Below are positions 44,291-54,930 of a stretch of DNA of 64,000 nt, piece after piece (the stretch's first letter is position 1; each line of letters starts with the position of its first letter). Where the stretch lies: assembly GCF_020283565.1 (NCBI RefSeq), contig NC_060059.1, forward strand, positions 51,217,157-51,281,156, read 5' to 3'. Source of the DNA: Trifolium pratense. Its lineage: Eukaryota; Streptophyta; Magnoliopsida; Fabales; Fabaceae. A model generated the notes under the pieces. It was given only the letters and a program-made list of their open reading frames with translations, was not told the DNA's origin and did no database searches. Position numbers and translations under genes: made by a program.

Positions 44291-44722
44291 TATGAATTGA
44301 TATTATCTGATAATGTCCCTGATCAAGCCTTTCTTAGCCATCCACGTGAATCAATTTCCACTGAACCTTCATCTTTGGAATCTATCCCAAAACCTCTTGA
44401 GCTTCTAAAAGGCCTAACAATCCTTGACTCTTCTCAAAATTCCAAATCTCCTTCAATTAAGCCTTACAACCTAGTTCTGACCTCTGAACCAAAACTGAAG
44501 CTTCTCAAGAACTTAATTGATAATGATGTCAGAAGGTTAATCAAATTGAAGAAGGATCATTTTATCTTGCCTCAAGTGTTAAAGGAAGGGATGGAGGCCA
44601 TTAAATCAAGTCTCTGGAAGAAACAAAGGAAAGGCTGTTATGAAGTCTAAAATTTCTTCTTTGCCAAGAAGCATTCACTCAGAATTGTAGGAAGAAGGAT
44701 GGTTCAACAACTATCTTGCCTC
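44291..44722 (+). pseudogene. SIRE-like third ORF, 3' part
   Basis: A frame open from 44291 to 44650 reads DNVPDQAFLSHPRESISTE, PKPLELLKGLTILDSSQNSK, then LKLLKNLIDNDVRRLIKLKK. This is the same low-complexity Ser/Leu style as the earlier parts, so likely its C-terminal region. 'atcttgcctcaagt' occurs at 44565 and again at 44713, next to the TRIM A copy. Confidence 0.5.
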
Positions 44723-44968
44723 AAGTTTAAGCTGTTAGGATAGAGTCACGTCAATAATTTTATATTATTTCTAACATGCTCCCTCACGCAAGAGCCCACC
44801 TGGGCTTGAAGCGCGGATAATGCATAAGCCCAACAACCATATGCTTAAATTCCACTTTTTAATTAAAAAGTGAGGGGAGCGTGGATCGACCTCTAGACCA
44901 TTTAGTTCTAGAGACTCTCATACCATGTCAAATAATCGATTATCCCAAAAGTTTAAGCTGTTAGGATA
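44723..44968 (-). mobile_element. TRIM element A, second copy, both LTRs truncated
   Basis: The order LTR part (44723-44776, ending TTTCTAACA), internal region with 'cacgcaagagcccac' and 'ctagaccattta', PBS relic (ctcataccat) and LTR part (44936-44968, TGTCAAATAATCGATTATCC) is the same as at 36906-37208. Each LTR has lost part of its length. Confidence 0.8.
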
Positions 44969-45177
44969 ACCGATCTCCGTAACAAATACTTGTCCTAAAA
45001 TCTAAATGGTGGGCTTGAAAAAATATAATACTGAGGCCCTGGGCTAGGGGCCTGGTTACCCTGGCCCAAAACCGGGTCCGGTGAAGAAAATAAGTAATGT
45101 ATAGCTGATTCTGAGATAATCAAAGAAAACAGATCATGACTCTCAAAGCATATTGGACTCTATACGACGAGACTGAC
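44969..45177 (+). other. Unassigned, probably SIRE-like non-coding sequence
   Basis: No frame. It contains a GC-rich 'ggccctgggctaggggcctgg' stretch. The text continues after the foldback element at 46333, as expected if both belong to one older element. Confidence 0.35.
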
Positions 45178-46332
45178 TCTGGACTAGGGGATTGGTTATT
45201 ATACATAAGCTATCCTTATGCACCATGCATAAGTTACTTAGTGCACCCCCCAAATTACTTGTGCACCCCCCAAATTACTAGCACACCCCCAAATTTCTCA
45301 TGCACCCCCCAAATTACTTGTGCACCCCCAAATTTCTCATGCACCCCCAAATTTCTCATGCACCCCCAAAATTTCTCGCACACCCCCAATATGACTTTTG
45401 CCCCCCAATTTTATTTTTTTGGTCCCCTCCACATTTCTAGCCTAAACCATTTTGTTGTGGGAATGGTTTCAGAGATATGCACTCCAAAACCATTAAGTGT
45501 ATAAGATGGTTTTAGAGTACAACCCTATAATTAGAATACAAACAATAATTGTGATTTGAAACCATTTAACCAACATAATGGTTTCCAGAATTTTTAAAAC
45601 CATATAAACACACATAAAACCATTTTACAATACAAATGGTTTCAGTGTATAACTATCTGAAACCATTTAACCAACATAATGGTTTCCAGAATTTTTAAAA
45701 CCATAAAAACACAGATAAAACCATTTTACAATACAAATGGTTTCAGTGTATAACTATCTGAAACCATTTAACCAGCATAATGGTTTCCAAAATTTTTGAA
45801 ACCATAAAAACACACATAAAACCATTTTACAATACAAATGGTTTTAGTGTATAACTATCTGAAACCATTTAACTGGTTTTAAATAATGATTATAATTGTA
45901 CCAAAAAAAAACAATTATGATTCTAATTATAGGTTGTACTTCAAAACCATCTTATGCACTTAATGGTTTTGGAGTGTATATTTTTGAAACCATTCCCACA
46001 GCAAAATGGTTTAGGCTTGAAATATGGGGGATTAAAAAAAAATTGGGCGCACAAGTCATCTGGGGGTGCGTGAAAATTTTTGGGGGGTGCGCTAGAAATT
46101 TGGGGGGTGCGCGAGAAATTTGGGGGTGCACGAGTAATTTGGGGGGTGCACGAGAAATTTGGGGGTGCGCGAGTAATTTGGGGGGTACGTGAGAAATTTG
46201 GGGGGTGTGAGTGTGTGAGTTGAGATTGGCTAGGATTATTACATGTGGATGCTCAATCTAATGGATGTTATTGACTTATGTACCATGCATAAGGATTACA
46301 CTTATGTATAATAACTTCTCCCTCTGGACTAG
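45178..46332. mobile_element. Mutator-like foldback element 1 with 10-bp TSD
   Basis: TCTGGACTAG stands at 45178-45187 and 46323-46332. The element between (45188-46322, 1135 bp) is an almost complete foldback. Its ends (GGTTATTATACATAAG / CTTATGTATAATAAC) are followed inward by arrays of 'gcaccccccaaattactt' in the left arm and 'ggggtgcgcgagaaatttg' in the right arm, then by matching AACCATT/AATGGTT text. TSD length fits the Mutator superfamily. There is no transposase. It sits in the SIRE-like relic. Confidence 0.82.
45558..45890 (+). repeat. 101-bp tandem array in foldback element 1
   Basis: 'gaaaccatttaac' begins at 45558, 45659, 45760 and 45861: an exact 101-bp period with three full units and a partial one. 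Each unit contains AAACCATT...AATGGTTT mini-palindromes. It forms the centre of the element. Confidence 0.93.
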
Positions 46333-47198
46333 GTGAAGACTCTGGACGAGTGAAGTTCTGATCTGTCACTACCACGAGCTTATAGACTCTGAGCAGAAGT
46401 TCAACATATTTCAAAAGCAAAGAATCTCAATCTCAAATAATGAAAGAAATAAGAAAAAGATCTGATCAAGCTTCAAATTAATTATCTACATGAAGTCAAC
46501 AATCAAACAAAGAGACATTGGAAGAATATCTAAAGCAATCAATGCACAAGAATTGTTTCCTTGTTTCCTTATGAACACTAGACAAGGAAACTAAATAAAA
46601 AAAGCATTGCAACGGCGCTCACTTGAAGACTTGCGATTATGCAATCAAAGCAAACGCTATCAAATCAAGTCTAACGGTAACATTCCTTCAAGTAGCTATA
46701 AAAGAACACGAAGAAAAAGTGCAGAAGTGCATACATACATACTTGCACATACATTCTTTATTCTTCTGTATATCTTTGTACAATACACTTAGCATTGTAA
46801 ATTATCTAAGTGTCTGAGCTTAACTTATATTTGTGTAAGCTGCTTAAGAAAAAGCAATCTTGTAAAACACAAAAGGAAATTGCAATCAACGGTTGTTGAA
46901 TTCCTTGAGGGATTAAGGTTAGTTAGCTGCCTCAAGAAGTCATTGACAGGTAGTCAATGAGGTTGTGTAATCTATAAAGATTAGTGGATTAAGCTTAAGT
47001 TTGTAGGTTTAAAGAAGACATTCATTGTACACTCTTAAGCGAAGAGTATCCAAGAGAAGCAAGCGCGTTGAAACGCCTTTGAAGAATCCTGCCAACAAGT
47101 CTTAAGAAACAGACTCTGCATGTTCTGCCTCTGAAGTCCAGGCTCTAAAGCAATGCCTTTGGGACGTCAGCCTCTAAGTGAGCATACCCTTGGTGTTG
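46333..47198 (+). repeat. SIRE-like non-coding sequence, possibly LTR
   Basis: Text such as 'gcctcaagaagtcattgaca', 'cgaagagtatccaagagaag' and 'gcgttgaaacgcc' resembles long LTRs of SIRE-type copia elements as I know them. No coding frame is supported. It is interrupted at about 47199 by another LTR and may continue at 49158. Confidence 0.4.
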
Positions 47199-49157
47199 TT
47201 ACCTGTAACACAAAACCCATTATTTAAGTAATTCTATCTTTATTAAATCTTTTTCAAAATTACAATTTAATTTATAGAATATTTGTTCTAGGTATTACAC
47301 TCCTCTTTACAAAATAAAACTAACATGATTACTTAGTAAAAACTCATTTTATACAATATAAATTCCCTTATAAAAGATACATTTTTCCAATATAAATACA
47401 TAAGTCATGAATGACTCTATATACTAAATACAACCCTCCTTCCCGTGTCACAATCAGAGCGGAGCTTCACTAAAGACTTGAACAATGATACACACATATC
47501 CTGTAAATCTGGACCCCCAACGGTCCAGCACATAACACATAAAAGAGAGTTAGAAATCATACTCAAATAATATCCATGTGTAAGTAAATAAACTTAACAC
47601 TTCATCATATTCTAACTCATTAACATTCTTCATTTTCAATTACTCATGAATACCACATAATTGAAATAAAACTTCATTTATAATCATCAAACAATTAATG
47701 TCTAACACATATAGACAATTCATCAACAAGTACAAATAATGTCACTTATCTATCATCATATAGGCAAATACATCAAACAATTTCAATTATGTGTCACATA
47801 CCAATTATCATATAATGTACACATAAACTAATGCAAATCTAATGCTTCAACTTCATGCTATGTCATCCTAGACATTTCTAATGCATGTGGTACCATCTTC
47901 TTTATTATAGTATCCCACCTCTAATATCTTCTTTATCGGATAAATATAATCTGATATCCTTCGTTATTGGAATATCCAATATCACATATATTCATGAATG
48001 CGTGTATGTATTTCATAAATTCACTCACAATCATTTTAATTAGCATTAAACTCTTCCTTTACTAATGTGGAACACTATCCAACATTACTTCTTTATTAAG
48101 ATAACATTATACCTTAATATCCTTCTTTATTAGAATAATATAATTCTAATATCCTTCTTTATTAAGTTGATTAACACCTTAATATACGTCTTTGACATTT
48201 TAACAAACATCATCAACACAATCAACAACAATTATATTCCACACATATAATCAACAATTCATCACAATACAATTAATCATGGTTATAAACACCTAATTGT
48301 ATGTTCGAATACCCTACTCACATGTTACAAGTGCCCTAATGCACTCAAAACAATTAACAAAAAGTTGCAGTCCTAGTATTATTCGTTGAGCGAACCCGTG
48401 GCGAGCAGTGGCGAATTGTTCGCCACCAGTTCGCTGAGCGAACTCGTGGCAAGGTCTCTTGACAGAAAATCTCAAACTTCGCGTTTTTCACTCCAATTTA
48501 CCCAAAAATCCCATTTTTCATGTTATAAACCCCAAATAAATTTGTTTTCATGCTCATAACACTTATATAATCATAAAAGGACGGATTAATTCTCAGATCT
48601 ACATCATAAACATCGAAAAAGTAAGGATTTACCACTTTTGAGTAAAAAGCTCAAGAACACAACTCTTGCTCAAACATAAACAAATACCCAATTTTAACTC
48701 ACAAATTCGTTCATACTACATGTTAAAAGTATATTAAACATGTTATGAACATTCTCTATCATTTTCTTTAAGAAAATCATCCAAAAATCCAAACGAAAAT
48801 GGGGTGGAGAAAGTTCGGGTACGGAGAAATCGACATTCTCCTCGTATCACTCACGAATATGAAATCTACTCTCTTACCTTAATCCGACGAAAGCTCGACG
48901 ATTGCTCTTTGAATCTCTTGCTCGACGATGAGCTTTCTCTCTCTTCCAAGGTTTATATATGGGCGCCCCCCACTCTTGTGCCAAGGCCCATTGGGCCTAA
49001 AGCCCACTTGCTCAGCTCTACTCGCGTTAACTCTCACAAACTCGTGCGTTAACTAAAGTTCTCGATAAATAACTTAAAGTTACTATCTTACTTAAAAACC
49101 ACGTCACCAAATAATTAAACACTTAAATAGTGAATAATAAATTTTGGTCGTTACATT
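47199..49157. mobile_element. Probable solo LTR of a Ty3/gypsy element
   Basis: The block begins near TGTTACCTGTAACAC and ends TTTTGGTCGTTACA, with SIRE-like text on both sides. It has no protein but contains LTR-style material: a GC-rich GCGAAC...TTCGCC hairpin region at about 48385-48450, and near the end 'tttatatatgggcgcccccc' (48952-48971), which may be its promoter. No target duplication was identified; borders are approximate. Confidence 0.45.
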
Positions 49158-50170
49158 ATCTTGTAAAGAGCAGAAGGTGTCTTTAAGGTTCTGACTTGTA
49201 TAAAGGATAAAGCGGAAAAGCAACTGTCTAGTCCATTGTACTTTCCTGTTTTGGAAGTTAACAATTGTACAAAGAAGAAAGGATCAGTTATTAACCAAAG
49301 AGCAAAACTTCAACACGACCGTCGCAAAGACAAAGTCCAACAACTATCTGCAACTCACAAGGCTCAAGGCAATGCTCCTACGACGACTTCTCCAACGGAT
49401 ACATTTCTTCAACGGTCTCATTCTCAGTGCCTCTATATAGAAGACACCAGTTGAAGAAGAACAATCAGACTTACAACATTTGAACAGCCAAAACTCTGTT
49501 AAAATCTAATCCTGTCTGTAACAACTTTGAATTCAAAAAGTTGTCATCTAGAATTAAGTGTTCTTAGAAGTCTTGGAACCGCGCTTAAATTGCGAGCACC
49601 TCTGATTGTATATCAAGTGTTCATTTGTAATCTTTCTTAACATTGGTCAAGTTAGAAGAAGTCTCTTGTACATGATACTTGAGCAAAGGAAGTCTCTTGC
49701 AGTTGTGCTTGAGCAAAGGGAAGTCTTTTGTACGTGGTACTTGAGCAAGGAAGTCCTATGTCGATGTCTGGGTAAGGAAGTCCTGAGTAGGTGTACTTGG
49801 GTAACGAAATCCTTAGCAAGGTGCTAGGGCATTTGTAATCGATAGCGATTATAGTGAACTCTTATGTGTGTCAAAGGCATGAGACTCTACTCTCGTTAGT
49901 GGGAGGAACCAGTATAAAAATTGTCGTGTGTTTTCTTCTCTCTATCTTGTGTTTGATATTTCTGCTGCATACTCTGGTTATTGTTCATCAAACACCTGCA
50001 TCTTCAAAGAAAAAGAAAACAAAGAACACTCAATTCAACCCCCTCTTCTTATGTTTTTCTCACCTTCAAATGATACTTCACTGGATTCTTCTCATTTGTT
50101 CTATATCATTTTAATTCCGACAACAACACTTGGAACCCATTGGGTCTGGAAAAACTCAATTAAACTCAAT
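49158..50170 (+). repeat. SIRE-like LTR text with short subrepeats
   Basis: It holds repeated modules of the form 'ttgagcaaaggaagtc' (about 49680, 49711, 49741) with variants 'gggtaaggaagtcc', which occur in SIRE/Maximus LTRs, and CT-rich text near the end. No gene. Short open frames here are not conserved. Confidence 0.4.
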
Positions 50171-50901
50171 TGATAGGGAAAGGACAAGTGTTAGCGGCTT
50201 CTGTCCAAAAAAGTCGGATTGTTCCATGACCATTCTTGGTTTAAGTGGCGGTCCTTTCATAGTTAAAAATTGACGAGTGTTTTGATTTTCTTTTTAAAAA
50301 AACACATTAACTTGCCAAAACATTTCATTGAAATGGACAACTAATGTTTTTAATCTGAAAATTTTACTGTGATTAATGTAGGAAACGAAATAGAGAGTAG
50401 AATGTTTGGTTTATTTTTTATTTTAGGCGATTAGAGTTTCAATTCATAGGATATACAAGCCTTTTTATGATTGAAACTAAGCATTTTTTTTTGTCAAGAA
50501 CTATGCATATTTTTGCACAACTATCAATTAAATTTAAATTGGAAGATTTGATGTTTTCTACAATTGATGAGCTTCTGTTTTCATGGTGGTGAGGTGATGG
50601 AGGTTTGTGTGTTATTTTTGGTTTAAAGTAAGTAAAAAAGTGTGGTTGTGAGATAGAAAGGAGACATAGAAGAACAAAATTTCTCCATTTGTCCATTCAT
50701 AAGGTGGTGCCTCATCTTCAAAATTTCTCATCCTGGATCATGCTCCAATCCATCCAACAATTTTCTTCTCCACCTAGTGAGCAAGTCTTCTTATATAGTC
50801 ACTGAAACTATGGTAATAAAATATAGACACAATGACAAAAAAATCTAAATGTACTTATTTTTCTTCAAATATAATAGCTAGAATTCTATTTTTAAGCTGA
50901 A
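50171..50901. other. Intergenic DNA, nothing assigned
   Basis: AT-rich without a credible frame, hairpin or element boundary except at the right end, where the Helitron terminus begins. Confidence 0.45.
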
Positions 50902-50931
50902 CTAGATATTTCACCCGTGCGATGCACGGGT
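50902..50931 (-). mobile_element. Helitron-like 3' terminus (minus strand)
   Basis: Read on the minus strand: hairpin ACCCGTGC-atc-GCACGGGT (50913-50931), then seven bases and CTAG followed by T (50901-50905). The element would extend to higher coordinates. Same stem as the terminus at 18456, so probably the same family. Confidence 0.65.
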
Positions 50932-51971
50932 ATCACACAGGTGAATATTATGGATTTTGTTGTAACAACACATTTTTTATTTGATTGAATAATTCATATA
51001 TAAACTTACATAATATATCTGATATATTGTTGTGAACAAATAATAACAAAAGAGAAACTAATTATGAGTATATAAACAATTAAGAGAGAAGTTAATAGAC
51101 AAACATGATATGAAGAAAAATCAACAACTTAAATTCACATTATACTTTTCAAATAGTAATATTAATAACAATGAGATGATGAATAGAAAGGAGATTAAAT
51201 TAAAATAAATACAAAGCAAACACAACTTTGTTTTTCCAAGACAACTTGAAAAAGCATGATAAAGAAATAAAATGGAATAGGTTATCTATGAATTCAAACA
51301 AAAGGTTAAATATGTTAATTGTTCTTCAAAAGGAGTAATCTCATTTTTGACCGAATATTAAACAAATTTAATTTCTCGAAGTATTATAAGAGATGTAATA
51401 ATCTTCAAAAAATTTAACTACATATCACGTGCGTGGTTCATTTGATTAACAACTTATTATCTTCTTCCAATTTATCCCTGAAAATTCTTCTTTTTTTTCA
51501 TCTTAACATTCTTCATAAGCTCATTGTCCATTCTAGAACCGTTGAAGTGGCCCTCCATCTATCAAGTCATAAGTTAATGAAATTGAAAGAAAAAAAATTA
51601 CTCTCATTTGAAGTAAGACAAGTTAAGACACTTAGAAATAATGTACTCTGTAACTTGTAGTAGCTGCCTTCCTTTTTTGCACCAATAGCAGTTATCCACT
51701 CCCTACACTTAGCTAAAATGCTCTTAAAGTTCTACATTATGCAGGAAAATAAACTGCAATAAAAAACACTCTCCAATACAAAAACTTTGTTTTTTCAAAC
51801 AAAGCATTTAAGTTGAAACCAACAAATACATCGAAAACCACAAATTTATAAAAAAGAATATAGAACTCAAAATTACAAATAAATTGCTAAATGAAATAAA
51901 ATATTAAACTAAAATATCTTACAAAAATATGTTCATTACGAAACTTACAAAGAAAAGACCACCAAGTACAC

Positions 51972-51974
<3 letters not shown>
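50932..51974. other. AT-rich interior, presumably of the Helitron
   Basis: No Rep/helicase coding was seen. Short frames are not convincing. The 5' TC end of the Helitron was not recognised. Confidence 0.35.

Positions 51975-52065
<91 letters not shown>
51975..52065. repeat. (AT)n microsatellite, ~90 bp
   Basis: Pure AT dinucleotide run. A second run of ~40 bp at 52464-52506 flanks the other side of the MITE, so the element inserted into one long (AT)n tract. Confidence 0.98.
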
Positions 52066-52068
<3 letters not shown>

Positions 52069-52460
52069 TCAGGATCCGTTGACACCAACTAGTTTGACAC
52101 CAAATGTTACACCTCTCAATAACGTTTTAACCGATATAAATTTTATAAAATCCACCGTTGGATTGAAAGTTTACATCATATAGATCATTTGTGTAAAATT
52201 TCAAATAAATCCAAAATCATTTGATATGTTATTGAGATACATCAAAATTAACGGTTTTTGTATTTTTTTAAATGCCGTTAATCTTTATGTGTCTCAATAG
52301 CATATCAAATGATTTTGGATTTGTCTGAAATTTTACACAAATGATCTATATGATGTAAACTTTCAATCCAACGGTGGATTTTATAAAATTTATATCGGTT
52401 AAAACGTTATTGAGAGGTGTAACATTTGGTGTCAAACTAGTTGGTGTCAACGGATCCTGA

Positions 52461-52463
<3 letters not shown>
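52066..52463. mobile_element. 398-bp hairpin MITE inserted in (AT)n
   Basis: The whole element is an inverted repeat. GAGTCAGGATCCGTTGACAC at 52066 is matched by its reverse complement ending at 52463, and the first ~130 bp of each arm look identical. Arms of ~190 bp enclose a short AT-rich centre. TA dinucleotides flank it, so a TA target is likely (Tc1/mariner-type), though in (AT)n the duplication cannot be defined. Confidence 0.88.

Positions 52464-52506
<43 letters not shown>
52464..52506. repeat. (AT)n microsatellite, right half
   Basis: AT dinucleotide run following the MITE. Confidence 0.95.
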
Positions 52507-52510
<4 letters not shown>

Positions 52511-52611
52511 CCAAACATTGGATATTGAATAAAAAAAATTCAATCTAAGACATTAGAAGTTTTCTGAATGCAATGTTGAAATTGTGGTGTGAGTAATCCA
52601 TCACTAAAAAC

Positions 52612-52630
52612 ATCCGTGCATTGCACGGGT
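52612..52630. repeat. Helitron-like hairpin without canonical CTAG
   Basis: CCGTGCA-t-TGCACGG is nearly the stem seen at 18456 and 50913. The minus-strand side has TTAGT instead of CTAGT eight bases on, so it is at best a degenerate terminus. Confidence 0.4.
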
Positions 52631-52841
52631 TAAATTGCTTGATTAGTTGTTTCAAAAAAATAGTTTGATTATTAGTATAGTAGTGAGTAATGTGGAAAAA
52701 TAACGTGGGAGTTTGTGGATAAAAAGAAGAAAAAAAAAGTGGGAGAAGTAACAAATAAAGTGGGGGTTTTGTGTTTGCAATTGGACATTTAACTCATATA
52801 TTGATTATGTGTTGGTTACAAAATATATCAAAATAATTGAT

Positions 52842-53085
52842 ATGGCTTAGTGGTAAATGTAATAAGAAGTATAACTAAAAGGTCAAGGGTTCACCAATCG
52901 CTAGTTGGTTCAGTGGTTATTGACACTGAACTTGGTAGGGAGGACCGCGGTTCGATCCCCTGCAACTGCGATTGGGAGGGGGCTAGAACCACTTGATGCC
53001 AGAACTGACCCCCTCGAACCAGATTAAAGTGATGATGAAAGCCAAAAAAAAAGGTCAAGGGTTCGAATCTTACTGAGTAATTTTT
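52842..53085 (+). mobile_element. tRNA-derived SINE family B (host copy, split)
   Basis: TATGGCTTAGTGGTAAATG (52843-52861) resembles a tRNA A-box, and GGTCAAGGGTTC plus GAATCTTACTG across the break gives a B-box GGGTTCGAATC. The other SINE is inserted exactly inside that B-box (target duplication AAAAGGTCAAGGGTTC). A related piece lies at 58588. Confidence 0.6.
52877..53064 (+). mobile_element. tRNA-derived SINE, copy 3, with 16-bp TSD
   Basis: Body 52893-53048. A-box CTAGTTGGTTCAGTGGTTAT, B-box CGGTTCGATCCCC (about 52950) in good condition, then CCACTTGATGCCAGAACTGACC and an A-run. AAAAGGTCAAGGGTTC flanks it at 52877-52892 and 53049-53064. It is better preserved than copies at 11453 and 22231. 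Confidence 0.92.
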
Positions 53086-53153
53086 TAGCATTTTAATATG
53101 AATTATTAGGGTTAGGATTAAGGTTAAATTAGGGTTACATGAAGACTTTATAA

Positions 53154-53184
<31 letters not shown>

Positions 53185-53186
<2 letters not shown>

Positions 53187-54930
53187 GGGCTGCTAACTTA
53201 GACCCAGTTGGGTCTAAGTTAGCAAGGTGCACCTTTTCAGTTGGACAAAAATACCCATTTTTTTATTTTTGAAAGAATAGAGCAACAGGGGCATTTCTGT
53301 AATTTACCCAACAGTACACGCGCCCCCACCTTCTTTTCCCACCCCCCAGGACACGTGGCAGCGTGTTATTGGACAAAATCCAAGCGCGTGCATCACACGC
53401 GCCGACAGACGCGCGTGGCTGCAGCCCTAACGCGGAGAGAGAAACTTTTTAAAAAGGAAAGGCCACGTGTCAGCATATGATTGGATGCGTTAATTTTTTT
53501 CCATTTAATACTTTAAACTCAATTATTTCGTCGTAAATTAATTTTTTATTTTTTATTTTTTATACCAAAATTCATAATTTTTTTTTCTCTACAAATAGAG
53601 ACTTGGTTCGTTTGATTTGGACACAGAAAAAAAAACCCAATTTTTCACTACCTAAATCTCATTTTTCACTACCTTACATCAACTCACTTAAACCATTCTA
53701 CTAGGAAAATGGTTTCAGAGTACAAATCTCTGAAACCATTCTACATGCTAAATGGTTTCAGAAGCAAATAACTAATAATCAACTTACTGAAATCATTCTA
53801 CCAGCAAAATGGTTTCAGATTACAACTCTCTGAAACCATTGTACCAGATAAATGGTTTCAGAAGCAAACACAATTAATAAATTACTCACTGAAACCATTC
53901 TACCAGTAAAATGGTTTCAGAATACAACTATGTGCAACCATTCTACAAGCTAAATGGTTTCAGAAGCAAATAACTAATAATCAAATTACTGAAACTATTC
54001 TACCAGCAAAATGGTTTCAGATTACAACTCTCTGAAACCATTGTACCAGATAAATGGTTTCAGAAGCAAACACAATTAATAAATTACTCATTGAAACCAT
54101 TCTACCAGTAAAATGGTTTCAGAATACAACTATGTGCAACCATTCTACCAGTAAAATGGTTTCAGAAGCAAACATTAGTTTTTAATTACCGTTTTATCTC
54201 ATTTAATTAACTAAAAATAGTTTTAGGTCTCCAAAAATTTCATAAAATATACCAAAAGTTCCAGAATATTATCTACTATTTTCCTGGTATAATGGTTTCA
54301 GTGAGTTGGTTGAGTGGTGCGTGTTAAATTACAACACACAAGTAACGTATTTAGTAGACAAAAAATGAGATTAACGTAGTGAAAAATTGCGTTTTTTTTC
54401 TGTGTCCAAATCAAACGAACCAAGTCTCTATTTGTAGACAAAAAAAAAATTATGAATTTTGGTATAAAAATAAAAAAATAAAAAATTAATTTACAACGAA
54501 ATAATTGAGTTCAAAGTATTAAATGAACAAAAATCATGCCCAGCCAACCATTGTGTGACACGTGTCCTACTTTTAAAAAGCAAATTTTTCTCTCTCCAGG
54601 TTGTAATCCAGTGTGGCGCAGGCGCTGGAATCTGATGGATCAGGATGATCTGGGCTGTCTGATTGATCAGACAGTCTTGATGAGATCAGATCTTGGCTGT
54701 CTGATGGAAATCAACGGTCTGTAACCATGGTCCTTCGGTACGCGCGCGACACTGGATCCGCGTCTATTAATGGTTTCCGAAGGTGGGGCGCGTGTATATG
54801 GTTGGTAAAATTACAGAAATGCCCCTGTTGCTCTATTCTTTCAAAAATTAAAAGAATGGGTATTTTGGTCCAATTGAAAAGGTGCACCATGCTAACTTAG
54901 ACCTAACTAGGGTCTAAGTTAGAAAACCCC
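53185..54930. mobile_element. Foldback element 2 (Mutator-like), 1.75 kb, in (TA)n
   Basis: The ends are inverted for well over 100 bp: GGGGGCTGCTAACTTAGACC at 53185 and its counterpart ending at 54930 (with 'gcatggtgcaccttttca' matching in both arms, and 'aacaggggcatttctgtaat' inverted at ~54815). Both ends carry a 13-bp hairpin CTAACTTAGACCC/GGGTCTAAGTTAG. Further inside, 'cacgtgtc' and 'gacttggttcgtttgatttg' blocks are also inverted. Flanks are (TA)n, so the TSD cannot be read. No transposase. The centre is the AAACCATT/AATGGTTT array. Confidence 0.85.
53690..54200 (+). repeat. 202-bp tandem array of mini-palindromes in foldback element 2
   Basis: The unit start 't(g)(a/c)aaccattcta' lies at 53731, 53933 and 54135, an exact 202-bp period. 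Within it, AAACCATT...AATGGTTT modules follow at 57, 43, 59 and 43 bp, i.e. two ~101-bp half-units. Compare 45558-45890. Confidence 0.9.

Noticed and set aside
45240..45400. CRISPR-like array of 'gcaccccccaaatt' repeats
   Set aside because: Units are short, degenerate and lack unique spacers. They are one arm of a foldback transposon in plant DNA.
49606..49827. 73-residue plus-strand frame with repeated RKSLAVV/LSKEVL
   Set aside because: It comes from short LTR subrepeats ('gagcaaaggaagtc') and has no coding signs.
52900..52965. Possible tRNA gene (A- and B-boxes)
   Set aside because: No cloverleaf acceptor stem. The boxes belong to a SINE with poly(A) and target duplication.
53241..53480. 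Frame with a GC-rich, Arg-rich peptide in foldback element 2
   Set aside because: It lies in an inverted-repeat arm whose partner at 54.5-54.8 kb is equally GC-rich without a matching frame.
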